Source of the DNA: Acetobacteraceae bacterium
GTDB taxonomy: Bacteria > Pseudomonadota > Alphaproteobacteria > Acetobacterales > Acetobacteraceae
Direction of reading: 5' to 3'
NCBI GenBank assembly: GCA_014377905.1
Contig: JACMOQ010000266.1
Location: 1 to 9,220 of the forward strand
DNA: 9,220 nucleotides
Positions 1 through 7,112 of this stretch are shown here, piece after piece (the stretch's first letter is position 1; the number at the start of each line of letters is the position of its first letter). The position numbers and the translations under genes are program-made. A model generated the notes under the pieces. The model had not been told where the DNA came from. It saw nothing but the letters and a program-made list of their open reading frames with translations, and made no database searches.

Positions 1-582
1 CCACCCGTATTGCTTCATCAGCGCAAACCAGCGTTTGCCCTGCATGCTGAACAGGATCATCACAATCAGGCTGCCGGCCCCGAGCGGCACCCGCACCACC
101 ATCGCTAGCGTGGTATCGAACGCAATCGCAGTCCATAGATAGACCCCGGCCTTGAGAACGAAATAGCCGACCCAGACCCAGGTCATGATCTGGAAAAACC
201 GCCGCGTATCGGCCCGGTCGGGGATTTCAGCGCTCTGCCAGGTTCGCGCAATTTCGAGCGCGAGCGGGGTGCCGGAAACTGTGGACGCGAACACGAAGGC
301 GGTGATCAGATTAGTCAACACCGCCTCGAATTTCAGCAAGAACGGGTCGTCCACCATCAGGTCGACCGTGCCAAAGCCGATCGTGGTCAGGCTGATGATC
401 CAGAAGATGCGGGTGATTTTTTCTTTGACCACAATCCGGCGGATCAGGTCGATCACCACATACAGCACCGTCGCCAGGATCGCGCCCTTCAGCCCGACAA
501 TCCAGCGCATGATGAGAAACACCCCGAGCGAGCCGAGATCGTTGCTCACCTGTTGCAGCGGCTTGGGGATTTGGAAGGTCAT
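1..582 (-). CDS. YciB/IspZ-like inner membrane protein, partial at 3' end
   Basis: This is an open frame of 194 codons from an ATG at 582 to the window edge, with no stop, so the C-terminus is missing. The protein is a small multi-spanning membrane protein. Hydrophobic segments lie at about residues 32-48, 59-76, 87-106, 131-153 and 159-180, separated by basic loops (RRIVVKEK, QGKRW). The layout and the central FGTVDLMVDDPFLLKFEAVL stretch resemble the septation protein A (YciB/IspZ) family, where a similar 'D-x-F-hydrophobic-K' segment precedes the third span. VC0807-like membrane proteins are an alternative. Family members are about 180-220 residues long, so most of the gene is probably present. 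YciB-type proteins are linked to envelope integrity and cell elongation or septation, but a role here is inference. The start codon overlaps the MFS stop as ATGA, so translation is probably coupled to the MFS gene. Family assignment is moderate; the membrane location is firm. Confidence 0.6.
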   Translation of the reverse strand, partial: MTFQIPKPLQQVSNDLGSLGVFLIMRWIVGLKGAILATVLYVVIDLIRRIVVKEKITRIFWIISLTTIGFGTVDLMVDDPFLLKFEAVLTNLITAFVFASTVSGTPLALEIARTWQSAEIPDRADTRRFFQIMTWVWVGYFVLKAGVYLWTAIAFDTTLAMVVRVPLGAGSLIVMILFSMQGKRWFALMKQYGW

Positions 583-1808
583 GCCATGACCCGCATCACC
601 GGGCGGCGTCGCGGCTGGCGCAGCAGCAGGAAACCAATGACCCCGAGATTCAGCAGGTTGCTGCCCACCCCGATGGCGAAGGACGGTGCGTAGGATCCGA
701 ACGCATCATAGATCGCACCCCCCATCCAGCCGCCGACCGCCATACCAAGCAACCCGCCGAACACCACCACCGGCACCCGCCAACCGGCCTCGCTCGCTGG
801 AAACAATTCGCGCAAAGTCAGGATGTAATTTGGCACAATTCCGGCAAAGCCTAACCCGAAGGCCGCCGAAACCGCGAATAGCCCGACCTCGTCCTGGGTG
901 GTCAGGAACAACGCGAGCGTCACTGCCTGGCACGCCGAGCCGAGCAGGATCGACCACAACCCGCCGATCCTGTCGCCAACCCAGCCCCAGAACTGGCGGC
1001 TGATGAAGGCGCAGCCGAGCAACACCGACAACATCGCCGCCCCATGCCCCGGGCTGAAACCGAGGTCGGTGCAGAAACTGACCAGATGCACGCTGGGCTG
1101 CGCCATTGGCACGCAGCACAGGAAAATTGCCAGCGACAGCAGGATCATGACAACGTTGGGTGACAGGCCGAGGATGCGCGCACCCACCATTGGCCCGGCG
1201 CCGAGGCTGCCGGCCAGCGGTTGGGCCGGCGGCGCACGCAGAAAGATGAACGCCAGCGGCACGATTACCACGATTTCGATCACCCCAAACGCAATCGAGG
1301 TCGCACGCCAGCCATAGGTCGCGGTGCCGATTTCAAACAAGGTCGGCCAGATTGCGCCGGCAACGTATTGCCCGCTGGTGATCAATGCGAGCGCGGTGCC
1401 GCGGCGGCGGTCGAACCAGCGGCTGACATAGGTCATCAGCGGGGCGTTCATCGCGCCATTGCCGAGAAAGCCGAGCAGCAGGCCGTAGCCGACGTATAGC
1501 CCCCACTCGCCGCCGGTTGTCGCCACCATCAAGCCCGCCGCCGCCATCAGTCCACCGAAGATCGTGGTCCGCCGCACCCCAAACCGTTCCGCCAACCAGC
1601 CAAGCGGCATACCGCCCAGCCCGGTGCCAAAGCTTGCCAAGGCGGAGGCCAATGCGGGCACCGAACGTGGCACATCGAGATCGGCGGCAATCGGCTTTAA
1701 CGCCACGACAATCACCAGCGGCGCGCCATAGGTCACCGACAGGATCGCCAGACACGCAAAGGCCACCACCCAGGAGGCTGGCGTTTCGATGCTGACGCCG
1801 GCCTGCAC
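579..1808 (-). CDS. MFS transporter (OFA/monocarboxylate-like)
   Basis: This 409-residue protein has about twelve hydrophobic spans, the usual length and form of a major facilitator superfamily secondary carrier in the inner membrane. MFS motif A is visible in the loop 2-3 region (GWLAERFGVRR, residues 70-80). A second copy sits in the loop 8-9 region (GWVGDRIGG, about 275-283). The stretch SRWFDRRRGTALALITSGQ (129-147) is typical of the oxalate/formate-antiporter and monocarboxylate-type MFS branch, so an organic acid is a plausible substrate, but this is inference. The start is read as GTG at 1808, three bases after the aminotransferase stop. An AAGGA Shine-Dalgarno sequence (minus strand, about 1819-1823) lies inside the end of that upstream gene. 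The stop overlaps the next gene as ATGA. The protein probably moves a substrate or product related to the aminotransferase in the same operon; direction of transport cannot be told. Confidence 0.88.
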   Translation of the reverse strand: MQAGVSIETPASWVVAFACLAILSVTYGAPLVIVVALKPIAADLDVPRSVPALASALASFGTGLGGMPLGWLAERFGVRRTTIFGGLMAAAGLMVATTGGEWGLYVGYGLLLGFLGNGAMNAPLMTYVSRWFDRRRGTALALITSGQYVAGAIWPTLFEIGTATYGWRATSIAFGVIEIVVIVPLAFIFLRAPPAQPLAGSLGAGPMVGARILGLSPNVVMILLSLAIFLCCVPMAQPSVHLVSFCTDLGFSPGHGAAMLSVLLGCAFISRQFWGWVGDRIGGLWSILLGSACQAVTLALFLTTQDEVGLFAVSAAFGLGFAGIVPNYILTLRELFPASEAGWRVPVVVFGGLLGMAVGGWMGGAIYDAFGSYAPSFAIGVGSNLLNLGVIGFLLLRQPRRRPVMRVMA

Positions 1809-1811
1809 TGA

Positions 1812-2978
1812 TCAGGCTTCCTTGTAGGTCGCGACGAAGGCTTCGAGACGGTCCATCGCGGTGGTCAGCAATTCGGTGCTTTTGGCGTAGCACAGCCGGA
1901 CATAGCGTTCCGACCCCTTCCCGAACGAGATCCCCGGCGCCATGCCGACGCCGGCTTCGGCCACGGCACGTTTGCAGAACGCCAGGGTATCGTTCACGCC
2001 CTCGACCTCGAACATTGCGTAAAACGCTCCGGTGTTGGGGATGTTGCGCACCCGGGGCATACGGGCAAGCCGGTCATTGACCAACGCGCGGCCCTGCCCG
2101 CAACGGTCCGCGAAATATTTCACGAATTCCTCACCGTGGCGCAACGCCGCGCTGGCGCCGTGCTGGGAGAATTCCGGCGCGCCCGAGGTGTTGAACTGGA
2201 TGAGCTTTTCAAAGGCTGGCTGGCAACCTTCGGGATAGATCACCCAGCCGAGCCGCCAGCCGGTCATCGCCCAGGCCTTGGAGAAGCTGTTGACCACGAA
2301 GACCGGATCAGTCGGTGTGATGATCTCAAGGAAGCTGAAGGCGGCGTTCCGGTCATAGACAGTTCGGTGATAGACCTCGTCCGAAATGATCGCGATGTTG
2401 CGGGCACGCGCGAAGTCAAGCAATTGCTGGGCCTGTTCGCGCTCAATCATCCAGCCAGTCGGATTGCCGGGGGTCGCCAGGTAGATTACTTTTGTGTTGC
2501 CATCGCAGGCGGCGAACACGGCTTCGAGGTCGAGCGTCCAGCCGGCATTACCAGCCGACATCGCAACTTCACGCACTTCGGCGCCTTGCACCTGCATGGC
2601 GCGCATGATGTTGGGCCAGCTTGGGGTGATGGCGATGACGTTGTCGCCTTTTTGCACTGTGGCCTGTGCGATCAGGGCCACGGCGGACATGCCCGAGGCA
2701 GTCAGCGCGATGCGGTTTTCTGCAATATCAACGCCGTAGACCATCTTGTTGTACTCGGCCAAGGCGGTCAACATGTCCGGAATGCCGCGATTGGGCGTGT
2801 AGAAGGTGCGGCCGTCGGCCAGCGCCTTGGCGGCAGCATCGCAAATGAAGGCCGGCGTCGGCACGTCGGGTTCACCTGCATACATGCCCACCGTGTCCGG
2901 ATAATCGAACCCCATGCGCCACACTTCTACAATGGGGCTGTCCTCGAGCTCCTCGATCGCGTTGCGGATGATGCCCAT
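1812..2978 (-). CDS. PLP-dependent class I/II aminotransferase
   Basis: This 388-residue fold-type I aminotransferase is cytosolic and transfers an amino group between an amino acid and a 2-oxo acid using pyridoxal phosphate. Visible landmarks are the NPTG motif (Asn172), IISDEVY with the PLP-binding Asp200 and Tyr203, and SFSKAWAMTGWRLGW with Schiff-base Lys234 and Arg242. Near the C-terminus, YVRLCYA carries the substrate-carboxylate Arg361. The overall pattern is closest to aspartate-aminotransferase-like proteins, but the true substrate cannot be read from sequence. The usual aromatic region reads TPSWPNI (118-124). The open frame continues upstream to 3497, but ATG 2978 is chosen because it gives the normal family length, has a purine-rich GAAGGGGA ribosome site about 10 nt upstream, and avoids overlap with the divergent gene at 3294. 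It is the first gene of an operon with the MFS carrier and the small membrane protein. Confidence 0.92.
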   Translation of the reverse strand: MGIIRNAIEELEDSPIVEVWRMGFDYPDTVGMYAGEPDVPTPAFICDAAAKALADGRTFYTPNRGIPDMLTALAEYNKMVYGVDIAENRIALTASGMSAVALIAQATVQKGDNVIAITPSWPNIMRAMQVQGAEVREVAMSAGNAGWTLDLEAVFAACDGNTKVIYLATPGNPTGWMIEREQAQQLLDFARARNIAIISDEVYHRTVYDRNAAFSFLEIITPTDPVFVVNSFSKAWAMTGWRLGWVIYPEGCQPAFEKLIQFNTSGAPEFSQHGASAALRHGEEFVKYFADRCGQGRALVNDRLARMPRVRNIPNTGAFYAMFEVEGVNDTLAFCKRAVAEAGVGMAPGISFGKGSERYVRLCYAKSTELLTTAMDRLEAFVATYKEA

Positions 2979-3042
2979 GGTGCCGGATTCCCCTTCGGTT
3001 TTCGCGGGCCGCATGCAACCCGAGCCGCCTTGTGCCGTCAAT

Positions 3043-3074
3043 TGCCCGCTTTTGACAGTGCTTGTCTTTGACAG
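3043..3074. repeat. Imperfect 16-bp tandem repeat with GACA/TGTC half-sites
   Basis: Two adjacent 16-bp units (3043-3058 and 3059-3074) match at 12 of 16 positions and both end in TTTGACAG. Within them, GACA (3054-3057), TGTC (3063-3066) and GACA (3070-3073) alternate. This makes two overlapping inverted repeats, GACA-N5-TGTC and TGTC-TTT-GACA. Such an arrangement in a divergent promoter region resembles a regulator-binding site. The TTGACA hexamers also match a sigma-70 -35 box on the plus strand, but no good -10 follows at the usual distance. Function is inferred only. Confidence 0.4.
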
Positions 3075-3158
3075 TCTGCCCCGCCTGGGACGATGCCCCC
3101 CGACCAGGTCTAAACGCCGCGCATGCGCCGCCGCAGTTCCACACTCCACGCCATCATC

Positions 3159-3266
3159 GTGTGCTGCGCACCGATGAGCGGACGTCCGCCGGAACTTTTT
3201 TGCCGGGCAGCTAATTGCCTTCATTCCGTCACTTGACCCGCTTGCCCGACACTGGTGTGCTGCGCA
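3159..3266. repeat. 12-bp direct repeat pair upstream of importer operon
   Basis: The 12-mer GTGTGCTGCGCA occurs perfectly at 3159-3170 and again at 3255-3266, 96 bp apart start to start. The second copy runs into the possible -10 element and lies 27 bp upstream of the importer gene's start codon. A binding site for a repressor or activator is possible; a chance match in GC-rich DNA is not excluded. Confidence 0.3.
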
Positions 3267-3270
3267 TAGG
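3242..3270 (+). promoter_or_regulatory. Possible sigma-70 promoter for importer operon
   Basis: TTGCCC (3242-3247) is followed by a 17-bp spacer and CATAGG (3265-3270). The -35 box is a fair match and the -10 box is poor. The spacing and the position 23 bp upstream of the ATG favour it slightly. A TTGACC at about 3233 is an alternative -35 element. Low confidence because alphaproteobacterial promoters are degenerate. Confidence 0.25.
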
Positions 3271-3293
3271 ATTTTGTCTGATGGAGACACGCC

Positions 3294-4766
3294 ATGAAGC
3301 GCCTGTTGACCGCAACCCTCATTGCCGCAGCCCTCTCCACGCCGGCTTATGCTGCAAAAGACACCATCACTGTCGGCATGCAGCTGGAACCACCGAACCT
3401 TGACCCCACCGGTGGCGCCGCCGCGGCGATCCGCGAGGTGAATTATCTCAATATTTTTGAAGGCTTGACCCGCGTTGACGAGAACCTCAACCCGCACCCG
3501 CTGCTGGCGGAAAGCTGGACGATTTCAGCGGATGGGCTGACCTACACCTTCAAGCTGAAAACCGGGGTGAAATTCCACGACGGCGCGGCGTTTGATTGTT
3601 CGGTGGTGAAGTTCACCTATGAACGCGCGGTCGGGCCGGACAGCACCAACGGCCAGAAAGGCTATTTCGAGCCAATCGCCAAAACCGAATGCCCCGATCC
3701 GGCAACGGCGGTCATCACCCTAAAACGGCCGACCGGACGTTTCCTGTTCGCGATGGGATTGAGCGACAGCGTGATGATCTCGCCGGCAACGGCTGCCACC
3801 AACAAGGCCACCCCGGTCGGCACCGGGCCGTTTCGTTTCAGCCGCTGGGTCAAGGGCGACCGAGTCGAAATGCTGCGCAATGACAGCTATTGGGGAGCTA
3901 AGCCGGCGTTGAAAATGGTGACGTTCCGTTTCATTTCTGACCCGACAGCGGCAGCGGCTGCGGTGATGGCCGGCGATCTTGATGCGTTTCCGAACTTTCC
4001 GGCACCCGAAACCCTGGACCAGATCCGCGCCGATAAGCGCTTCACCGTGGCAATCGGTACTAGCTCAGGCAAGATCGTGCTGTCGCTCAACAACGCGCGC
4101 GCGCCGTTCGATGATGTCCGGGTGCGCCGGGCGCTCGCCCATGCCATCGACCGCAAATCCCTGATCGATGCCCTTGGCGGTGGCGGCACCCCGATCGGGT
4201 CGCATTACGTGCCAGGCGATGCCGCCTATATCGATCTGTCGAACACCTACCCGTATGATCCGGCCAAGGCGCGGGCGCTGCTCGCGGAAGCCGGCGTCAA
4301 GCCTGGCTTTGTAATGACCCTGCGCCTGCCGCCGCCAGCCTATGCCAGGCGGGGTGGCGAGGTGATTGCCGCGATGCTGGAACAGGTCGGGATCACCGCC
4401 AAGATCGAGAATATCGAATGGGCGCAATGGCTCGATCAGGTTTTCGGCAAATCGACGAATTTTGACGCCACCATTGTCGCCCATGTTGAAGCCCGCGATC
4501 TGGATGTGTTTGCCCGCGATTTCTACTATTTCAACTACAAGAACACCGAATATCGTGCGATCTATGCAAAGTATATCGAGGCCGCCGACCCGGCCGCCCA
4601 GATCGCGCTGGCGCAACAATTGCAGCGTAAGCTCGCCGAAGATCAACCGGCGGTATTTCTTTATGCCGGCGCCAAAACCGGGGTGTGGAACAGCAAGCTG
4701 CGCGGGCTGTGGATCAACGGGCCGATCCCAGCCAACCATATGGCGGTGGTTTCCTGGGTCGATTGA
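3294..4766 (+). CDS. ABC transporter periplasmic solute-binding protein, peptide/nickel (SBP_bac_5) family
   Basis: This 490-residue exported protein binds a substrate in the periplasm and delivers it to the two permeases encoded just downstream. A Sec signal peptide is clear: positive start MKR, hydrophobic core, and AYA at 18-20 with cleavage likely before AKD. There is no lipobox cysteine, so it should be soluble. The mature protein shows family signatures: an N-terminal region (ITVGMQLEPPNLDPT), then NIFEGLTRVDENLNPHPLLA and WTISADGLTYTFKLKTGVKF, followed by HDG. Later come VGTGPFRFSRW and a DDVRVRRALAHAIDR segment. The family transports di- and oligopeptides, nickel, opines or other small solutes; the actual ligand cannot be deduced. 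A GGAG ribosome site (3283-3286) sits 7 nt before ATG 3294. Its stop overlaps the next gene's TTG start. Confidence 0.93.
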   Translation: MKRLLTATLIAAALSTPAYAAKDTITVGMQLEPPNLDPTGGAAAAIREVNYLNIFEGLTRVDENLNPHPLLAESWTISADGLTYTFKLKTGVKFHDGAAFDCSVVKFTYERAVGPDSTNGQKGYFEPIAKTECPDPATAVITLKRPTGRFLFAMGLSDSVMISPATAATNKATPVGTGPFRFSRWVKGDRVEMLRNDSYWGAKPALKMVTFRFISDPTAAAAAVMAGDLDAFPNFPAPETLDQIRADKRFTVAIGTSSGKIVLSLNNARAPFDDVRVRRALAHAIDRKSLIDALGGGGTPIGSHYVPGDAAYIDLSNTYPYDPAKARALLAEAGVKPGFVMTLRLPPPAYARRGGEVIAAMLEQVGITAKIENIEWAQWLDQVFGKSTNFDATIVAHVEARDLDVFARDFYYFNYKNTEYRAIYAKYIEAADPAAQIALAQQLQRKLAEDQPAVFLYAGAKTGVWNSKLRGLWINGPIPANHMAVVSWVD

Positions 4767-5713
4767 ACCTGTTTCTGGTCCGCCGCGTTCTGGGGTTGCT
4801 GGCGACGGTATTGGCCGCGTCGCTGGTGGTGTTCATTGTGCTTGAAGTGCTGCCGTCGGACCCTGCGCCGCTTATGCTCGGCACCGAAGCACGGCCGGAT
4901 ACCTTGGCGGCGTTGCGGCGGGAATTGGGGTTGGATCAGCCGTCCTGGTGGCGGGTTGTGACCTGGATTGGCAATTTGCTGCGCGGGGATCTCGGGATCA
5001 GCTATACCTATCGGGTGCCGGTCAGCGAATTAATCGGTGCGCGGGTCGAGGTGACGCTGCCGCTGGCGATGATGGCAATCGCACTGTCAACCTCGATCGC
5101 CATTCCAATCGGGGTGTTTTCGGCATCACGGCGCGGGGCGGCGTCTGATACCGCGGTGATGGCGGGCGCCCAGCTTGGCATCGCCATGCCGAATTTCTGG
5201 CTCGGGATTTTGTTCATTCTGGTGTTTGCGGTCTGGCTTGGCTGGTTTCCGGCCGGCGGGTTTGCCGGTTGGGACAAGGGAGTGGGCGCGGCGTTGCATT
5301 CGCTGGTGTTGCCCGCCTTTGCCCTGGCGTTGCCGCAGGCGGCAATCCTGTCACGGGTGACGCGGGCGTCCGTGTTGGAAACCCTGGGCCAGGATTATGT
5401 CCGCACCGCGCGCGCCAAGGGGCTGACCGCGACGGTTGCATTGTGGCGCCATGCGGTGCCCAACGCGCTGATCCCGGTGGTGACGATCCTCGGCCTTCAA
5501 TTTTCGTTTCTGCTGGCGGGCACCGTGATTATCGAGAATGTCTTCACCCTGCCCGGCCTCGGCCGGCTGATGTTCCAGTCAATTGCACAGCGCGATCTGA
5601 TTGTGGTGCAGGATCTGGTCGTGCTGATGGCAACCAGCGTTATCGTGATTAATTTTGTGGTCGATATAATCTACCGGTTGCTCGATCCCCGCATTGGGGC
5701 TGGGGCGCAATGA
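4763..5713 (+). CDS. ABC transporter permease, DppB/OppB type
   Basis: This inner-membrane permease forms half of the translocation channel of the importer. It has a first span at about residues 7-29, then the family signature region PSDPAPLMLGTEA and LRRELGLDQP, which precede the periplasmic loop with GDLGISYTYRVPV. Five more spans follow. The cytoplasmic EAA-type loop that contacts the ATPase is seen at about 211-233 (DYVRTARAKG ... RHAVPN), and IIENVFTLPGLGRL (257-269) is typical of DppB. The start is taken as TTG at 4763, overlapping the preceding TGA (TTGA). This puts the first span at the N-terminus and gives 316 residues, the usual size. The in-frame ATG at 4685 would add 26 non-membrane residues inside the upstream gene and is rejected. 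No strong Shine-Dalgarno sequence is seen, so coupling to the upstream gene is likely. Confidence 0.92.
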   Translation: MNLFLVRRVLGLLATVLAASLVVFIVLEVLPSDPAPLMLGTEARPDTLAALRRELGLDQPSWWRVVTWIGNLLRGDLGISYTYRVPVSELIGARVEVTLPLAMMAIALSTSIAIPIGVFSASRRGAASDTAVMAGAQLGIAMPNFWLGILFILVFAVWLGWFPAGGFAGWDKGVGAALHSLVLPAFALALPQAAILSRVTRASVLETLGQDYVRTARAKGLTATVALWRHAVPNALIPVVTILGLQFSFLLAGTVIIENVFTLPGLGRLMFQSIAQRDLIVVQDLVVLMATSVIVINFVVDIIYRLLDPRIGAGAQ

Positions 5714-6525
5714 AACCACGGCTGAGCCTTTATATCGGCGCCGGGTTGGTCGGGCTTATTGTTACAACCGCCATTCTGGCGCTGTTCTGGACCCCCTACC
5801 CGCCGACCAGGATCGATATCCTGCACAAGCTTGCCCGGCCGAGTGCGGCCCATTGGCTCGGCACCGATCCGTTCGGGCGCGATGTGCTGTCGATGATCAT
5901 GGTTGGCACCCATACCTCGCTGCTGGTATCGCTGCTGGCGGTGAGCATCGGTGCCGGCATTGGCATTCCGCTTGGTGCACTGGCATCGTCTTGTGGCGGC
6001 TGGGTGGACGCGCTGGTGATGCGAATGGCTGATCTGGCTTTCGCGTTCCCCGCATTGCTGACGGCGGTTATGATAACAGCACTCGCCGGTCCGGGGGCAA
6101 CCAACGCAATGCTGGCGATCGGGTTGTTCAACATCCCGGTTTTTGCGCGGGTCACACGCGGGGCGGCGTTATCGGTGCAGGAACGCGATTTCGTGCTGGC
6201 CGCGCGCGCCACCGGGCGCGGTGCTTTCGGGGTGATGGCGCGCCACGTGCTGCCCAATATTTCCGGGGTGCTGCTGGTGCAGATCACCATTCAGTTCGCG
6301 TTGGGAATATTGGCCGAAGCCGGGCTGTCCTATGTCGGGCTCGGCACCCAGCCGCCGCAGCCAAGCTGGGGGCGGATGCTGAACGACGCGCAAACCTTCA
6401 TTTTCCGTGCGCCGATGCTGGCGGTTTTTCCGGGGTTGGCGATTACGGTTGCGGTGCTGGGGCTGAATTTGCTGGGGGACGGCTTGCGGGATCGGTTGGA
6501 CCCGCGGCTGATGGCGCGGCGGTAA
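5710..6525 (+). CDS. ABC transporter permease, DppC/OppC type
   Basis: This second channel subunit has 271 residues, somewhat short for the family because the N-terminal tail is brief. It has one N-terminal span (about 8-28), then the DppC signature HWLGTDPFGRDVLSMIM (48-64), where the binding-protein-dependent transport domain begins. Further spans follow. The EAA-type loop lies at about 161-183 (FVLAARATGRGAF ... HVLPN), and EAGLSYVGLGTQPPQPSWGR (203-222) is very characteristic. It ends with LGDGLRDRLDPRL. The ATG start overlaps the upstream TGA as ATGA, so the two permeases are probably made in equal amounts. The operon ends here: the next gene is on the opposite strand 35 bp away, and no ATP-binding subunit is present in the window. 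Confidence 0.93.
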   Translation: MKPRLSLYIGAGLVGLIVTTAILALFWTPYPPTRIDILHKLARPSAAHWLGTDPFGRDVLSMIMVGTHTSLLVSLLAVSIGAGIGIPLGALASSCGGWVDALVMRMADLAFAFPALLTAVMITALAGPGATNAMLAIGLFNIPVFARVTRGAALSVQERDFVLAARATGRGAFGVMARHVLPNISGVLLVQITIQFALGILAEAGLSYVGLGTQPPQPSWGRMLNDAQTFIFRAPMLAVFPGLAITVAVLGLNLLGDGLRDRLDPRLMARR

Positions 6526-6560
6526 GGTAGCGCGAGCAAAACCGGTCGGGCGCCAACGAA
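6526..6560. other. Short convergent intergenic gap
   Basis: These 35 bp separate the 3' ends of the importer operon and the dapA-led operon. I see no clear stem-loop followed by a T-run on either strand, so neither operon has a recognisable intrinsic terminator here. Termination may be Rho-dependent or lie inside the opposing gene. Confidence 0.5.
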
Positions 6561-7112
6561 CTACACCTTCACCGATAATGCTGAATTAATCGCGCTTGAA
6601 ATCCGGAAACTCGTCGGCTCATCCGACGACCCGAAACAGCCAACAATCAATCCGTTGCGGCCAATAACCACCTTGCCAAAATTCCAGCTCGGTTCCCAGT
6701 TCCGCTCCGCCTTTACCCATTTGAAGAACGGGTCGGCGTCGTCGCCACGCACATGGGCAATCCCGGTCATCGGGAAATCCACCCCGAAATTCGCCTCACA
6801 GAATTGTTTGACGGTTTTGTTGTCAACCGATTCCTGATTGAAATCATTGCTCGGCACGCCCACCACGGTCAGGCCCTGCGCCGCCATTTTCTTGTGAAGC
6901 TTTTCAAGCCCTTCATACTGATAGGTGAAGCCGCAAAAACTTGCGGTATTGACCACCATCAACGCCCTGCCTTGGAGACTGGCAAGATCGAGCACGCCAC
7001 CATCGATATCGGCAAACTTAAAATTCCACGCTGTCTTACCCGCCGCCGTCGCGCTGCCGGCCGCTGTCATGGCCAGGCCACCCAACACCAGATCACGTCG
7101 CTTCAACTTCAT
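6561..7112 (-). CDS. Glutathione-peroxidase-like thiol peroxidase with Tat-like signal peptide
   Basis: This 183-residue protein reduces hydroperoxides using a reactive cysteine. The family motif NTASFCGFT places peroxidatic Cys60; Gln93 (PSNDFNQE) and Trp143-Asn144 (WNFGK) complete the usual catalytic tetrad. A further Cys105 (KQFCEANFGVDFP) sits where thioredoxin-dependent members keep the resolving cysteine, so thioredoxin rather than glutathione may be the reductant (inference). The N-terminus reads KLKRRDLVLGG, then a small-residue hydrophobic stretch ending in ATAAGK. It looks like a twin-arginine signal peptide and suggests export to the periplasm. The start is ATG 7112 rather than ATG 7157 because a strong GAGGAG ribosome site (minus strand, 7120-7125) precedes it by 7 nt. 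Its first 20 nt overlap the end of the molybdopterin protein gene, so the two are co-expressed. It is the last gene of its operon. Confidence 0.88.
   Translation of the reverse strand: MKLKRRDLVLGGLAMTAAGSATAAGKTAWNFKFADIDGGVLDLASLQGRALMVVNTASFCGFTYQYEGLEKLHKKMAAQGLTVVGVPSNDFNQESVDNKTVKQFCEANFGVDFPMTGIAHVRGDDADPFFKWVKAERNWEPSWNFGKVVIGRNGLIVGCFGSSDEPTSFRISSAINSALSVKV

Larger units (their letters stand above)
2979..3293. promoter_or_regulatory. Divergent intergenic control region
   Basis: These 315 bp separate the 5' ends of the aminotransferase operon (leftward) and the ABC importer operon (rightward), so promoters for both should lie here. Visible elements are a tandem 16-bp repeat (3043-3074), a perfect 10-bp palindrome GCGCATGCGC (3119-3128) and a 12-bp direct repeat (3159-3170 and 3255-3266). 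There is also a possible rightward -35/-10 pair (3242-3270). For the leftward operon, the minus strand carries TTGACG followed after 17 bp by TTGCAT (about 3016-3044), a weak match. No convincing ORF is present. Short ORFs in this region are shadows, including the upstream extension of the aminotransferase frame. Confidence 0.6.

Noticed and set aside
185..589. 134-codon plus-strand frame at the left edge
   Set aside because: The opposite strand encodes a convincing multi-spanning membrane protein with a start coupled to the MFS gene, so this frame is a shadow.
2136..3071. 311-codon open frame on the plus strand opposite the aminotransferase
   Set aside because: It is antisense to a gene with intact catalytic motifs. 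Long antisense frames are expected in GC-rich DNA, and the translation shows no recognisable domain.
3052..3073. Two perfect TTGACA hexamers as plus-strand -35 boxes
   Set aside because: No acceptable -10 box lies 16-18 bp downstream of either, so they are better read as parts of the repeat than as promoters.
2979..3497. 173-residue N-terminal extension of the aminotransferase frame
   Set aside because: It runs through the divergent control region and into the binding-protein gene on the other strand. Its residues do not resemble the family, and ATG 2978 with its ribosome site gives the normal length.
4065..4739. 224-codon open frame on the minus strand inside the binding-protein gene
   Set aside because: It is a shadow of a clear coding gene, with no family features and no supporting ribosome site.
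6526..6560. Bidirectional intrinsic terminator between the convergent operons
   Set aside because: No stable stem followed by a run of T is visible on either strand in the 35-bp gap.
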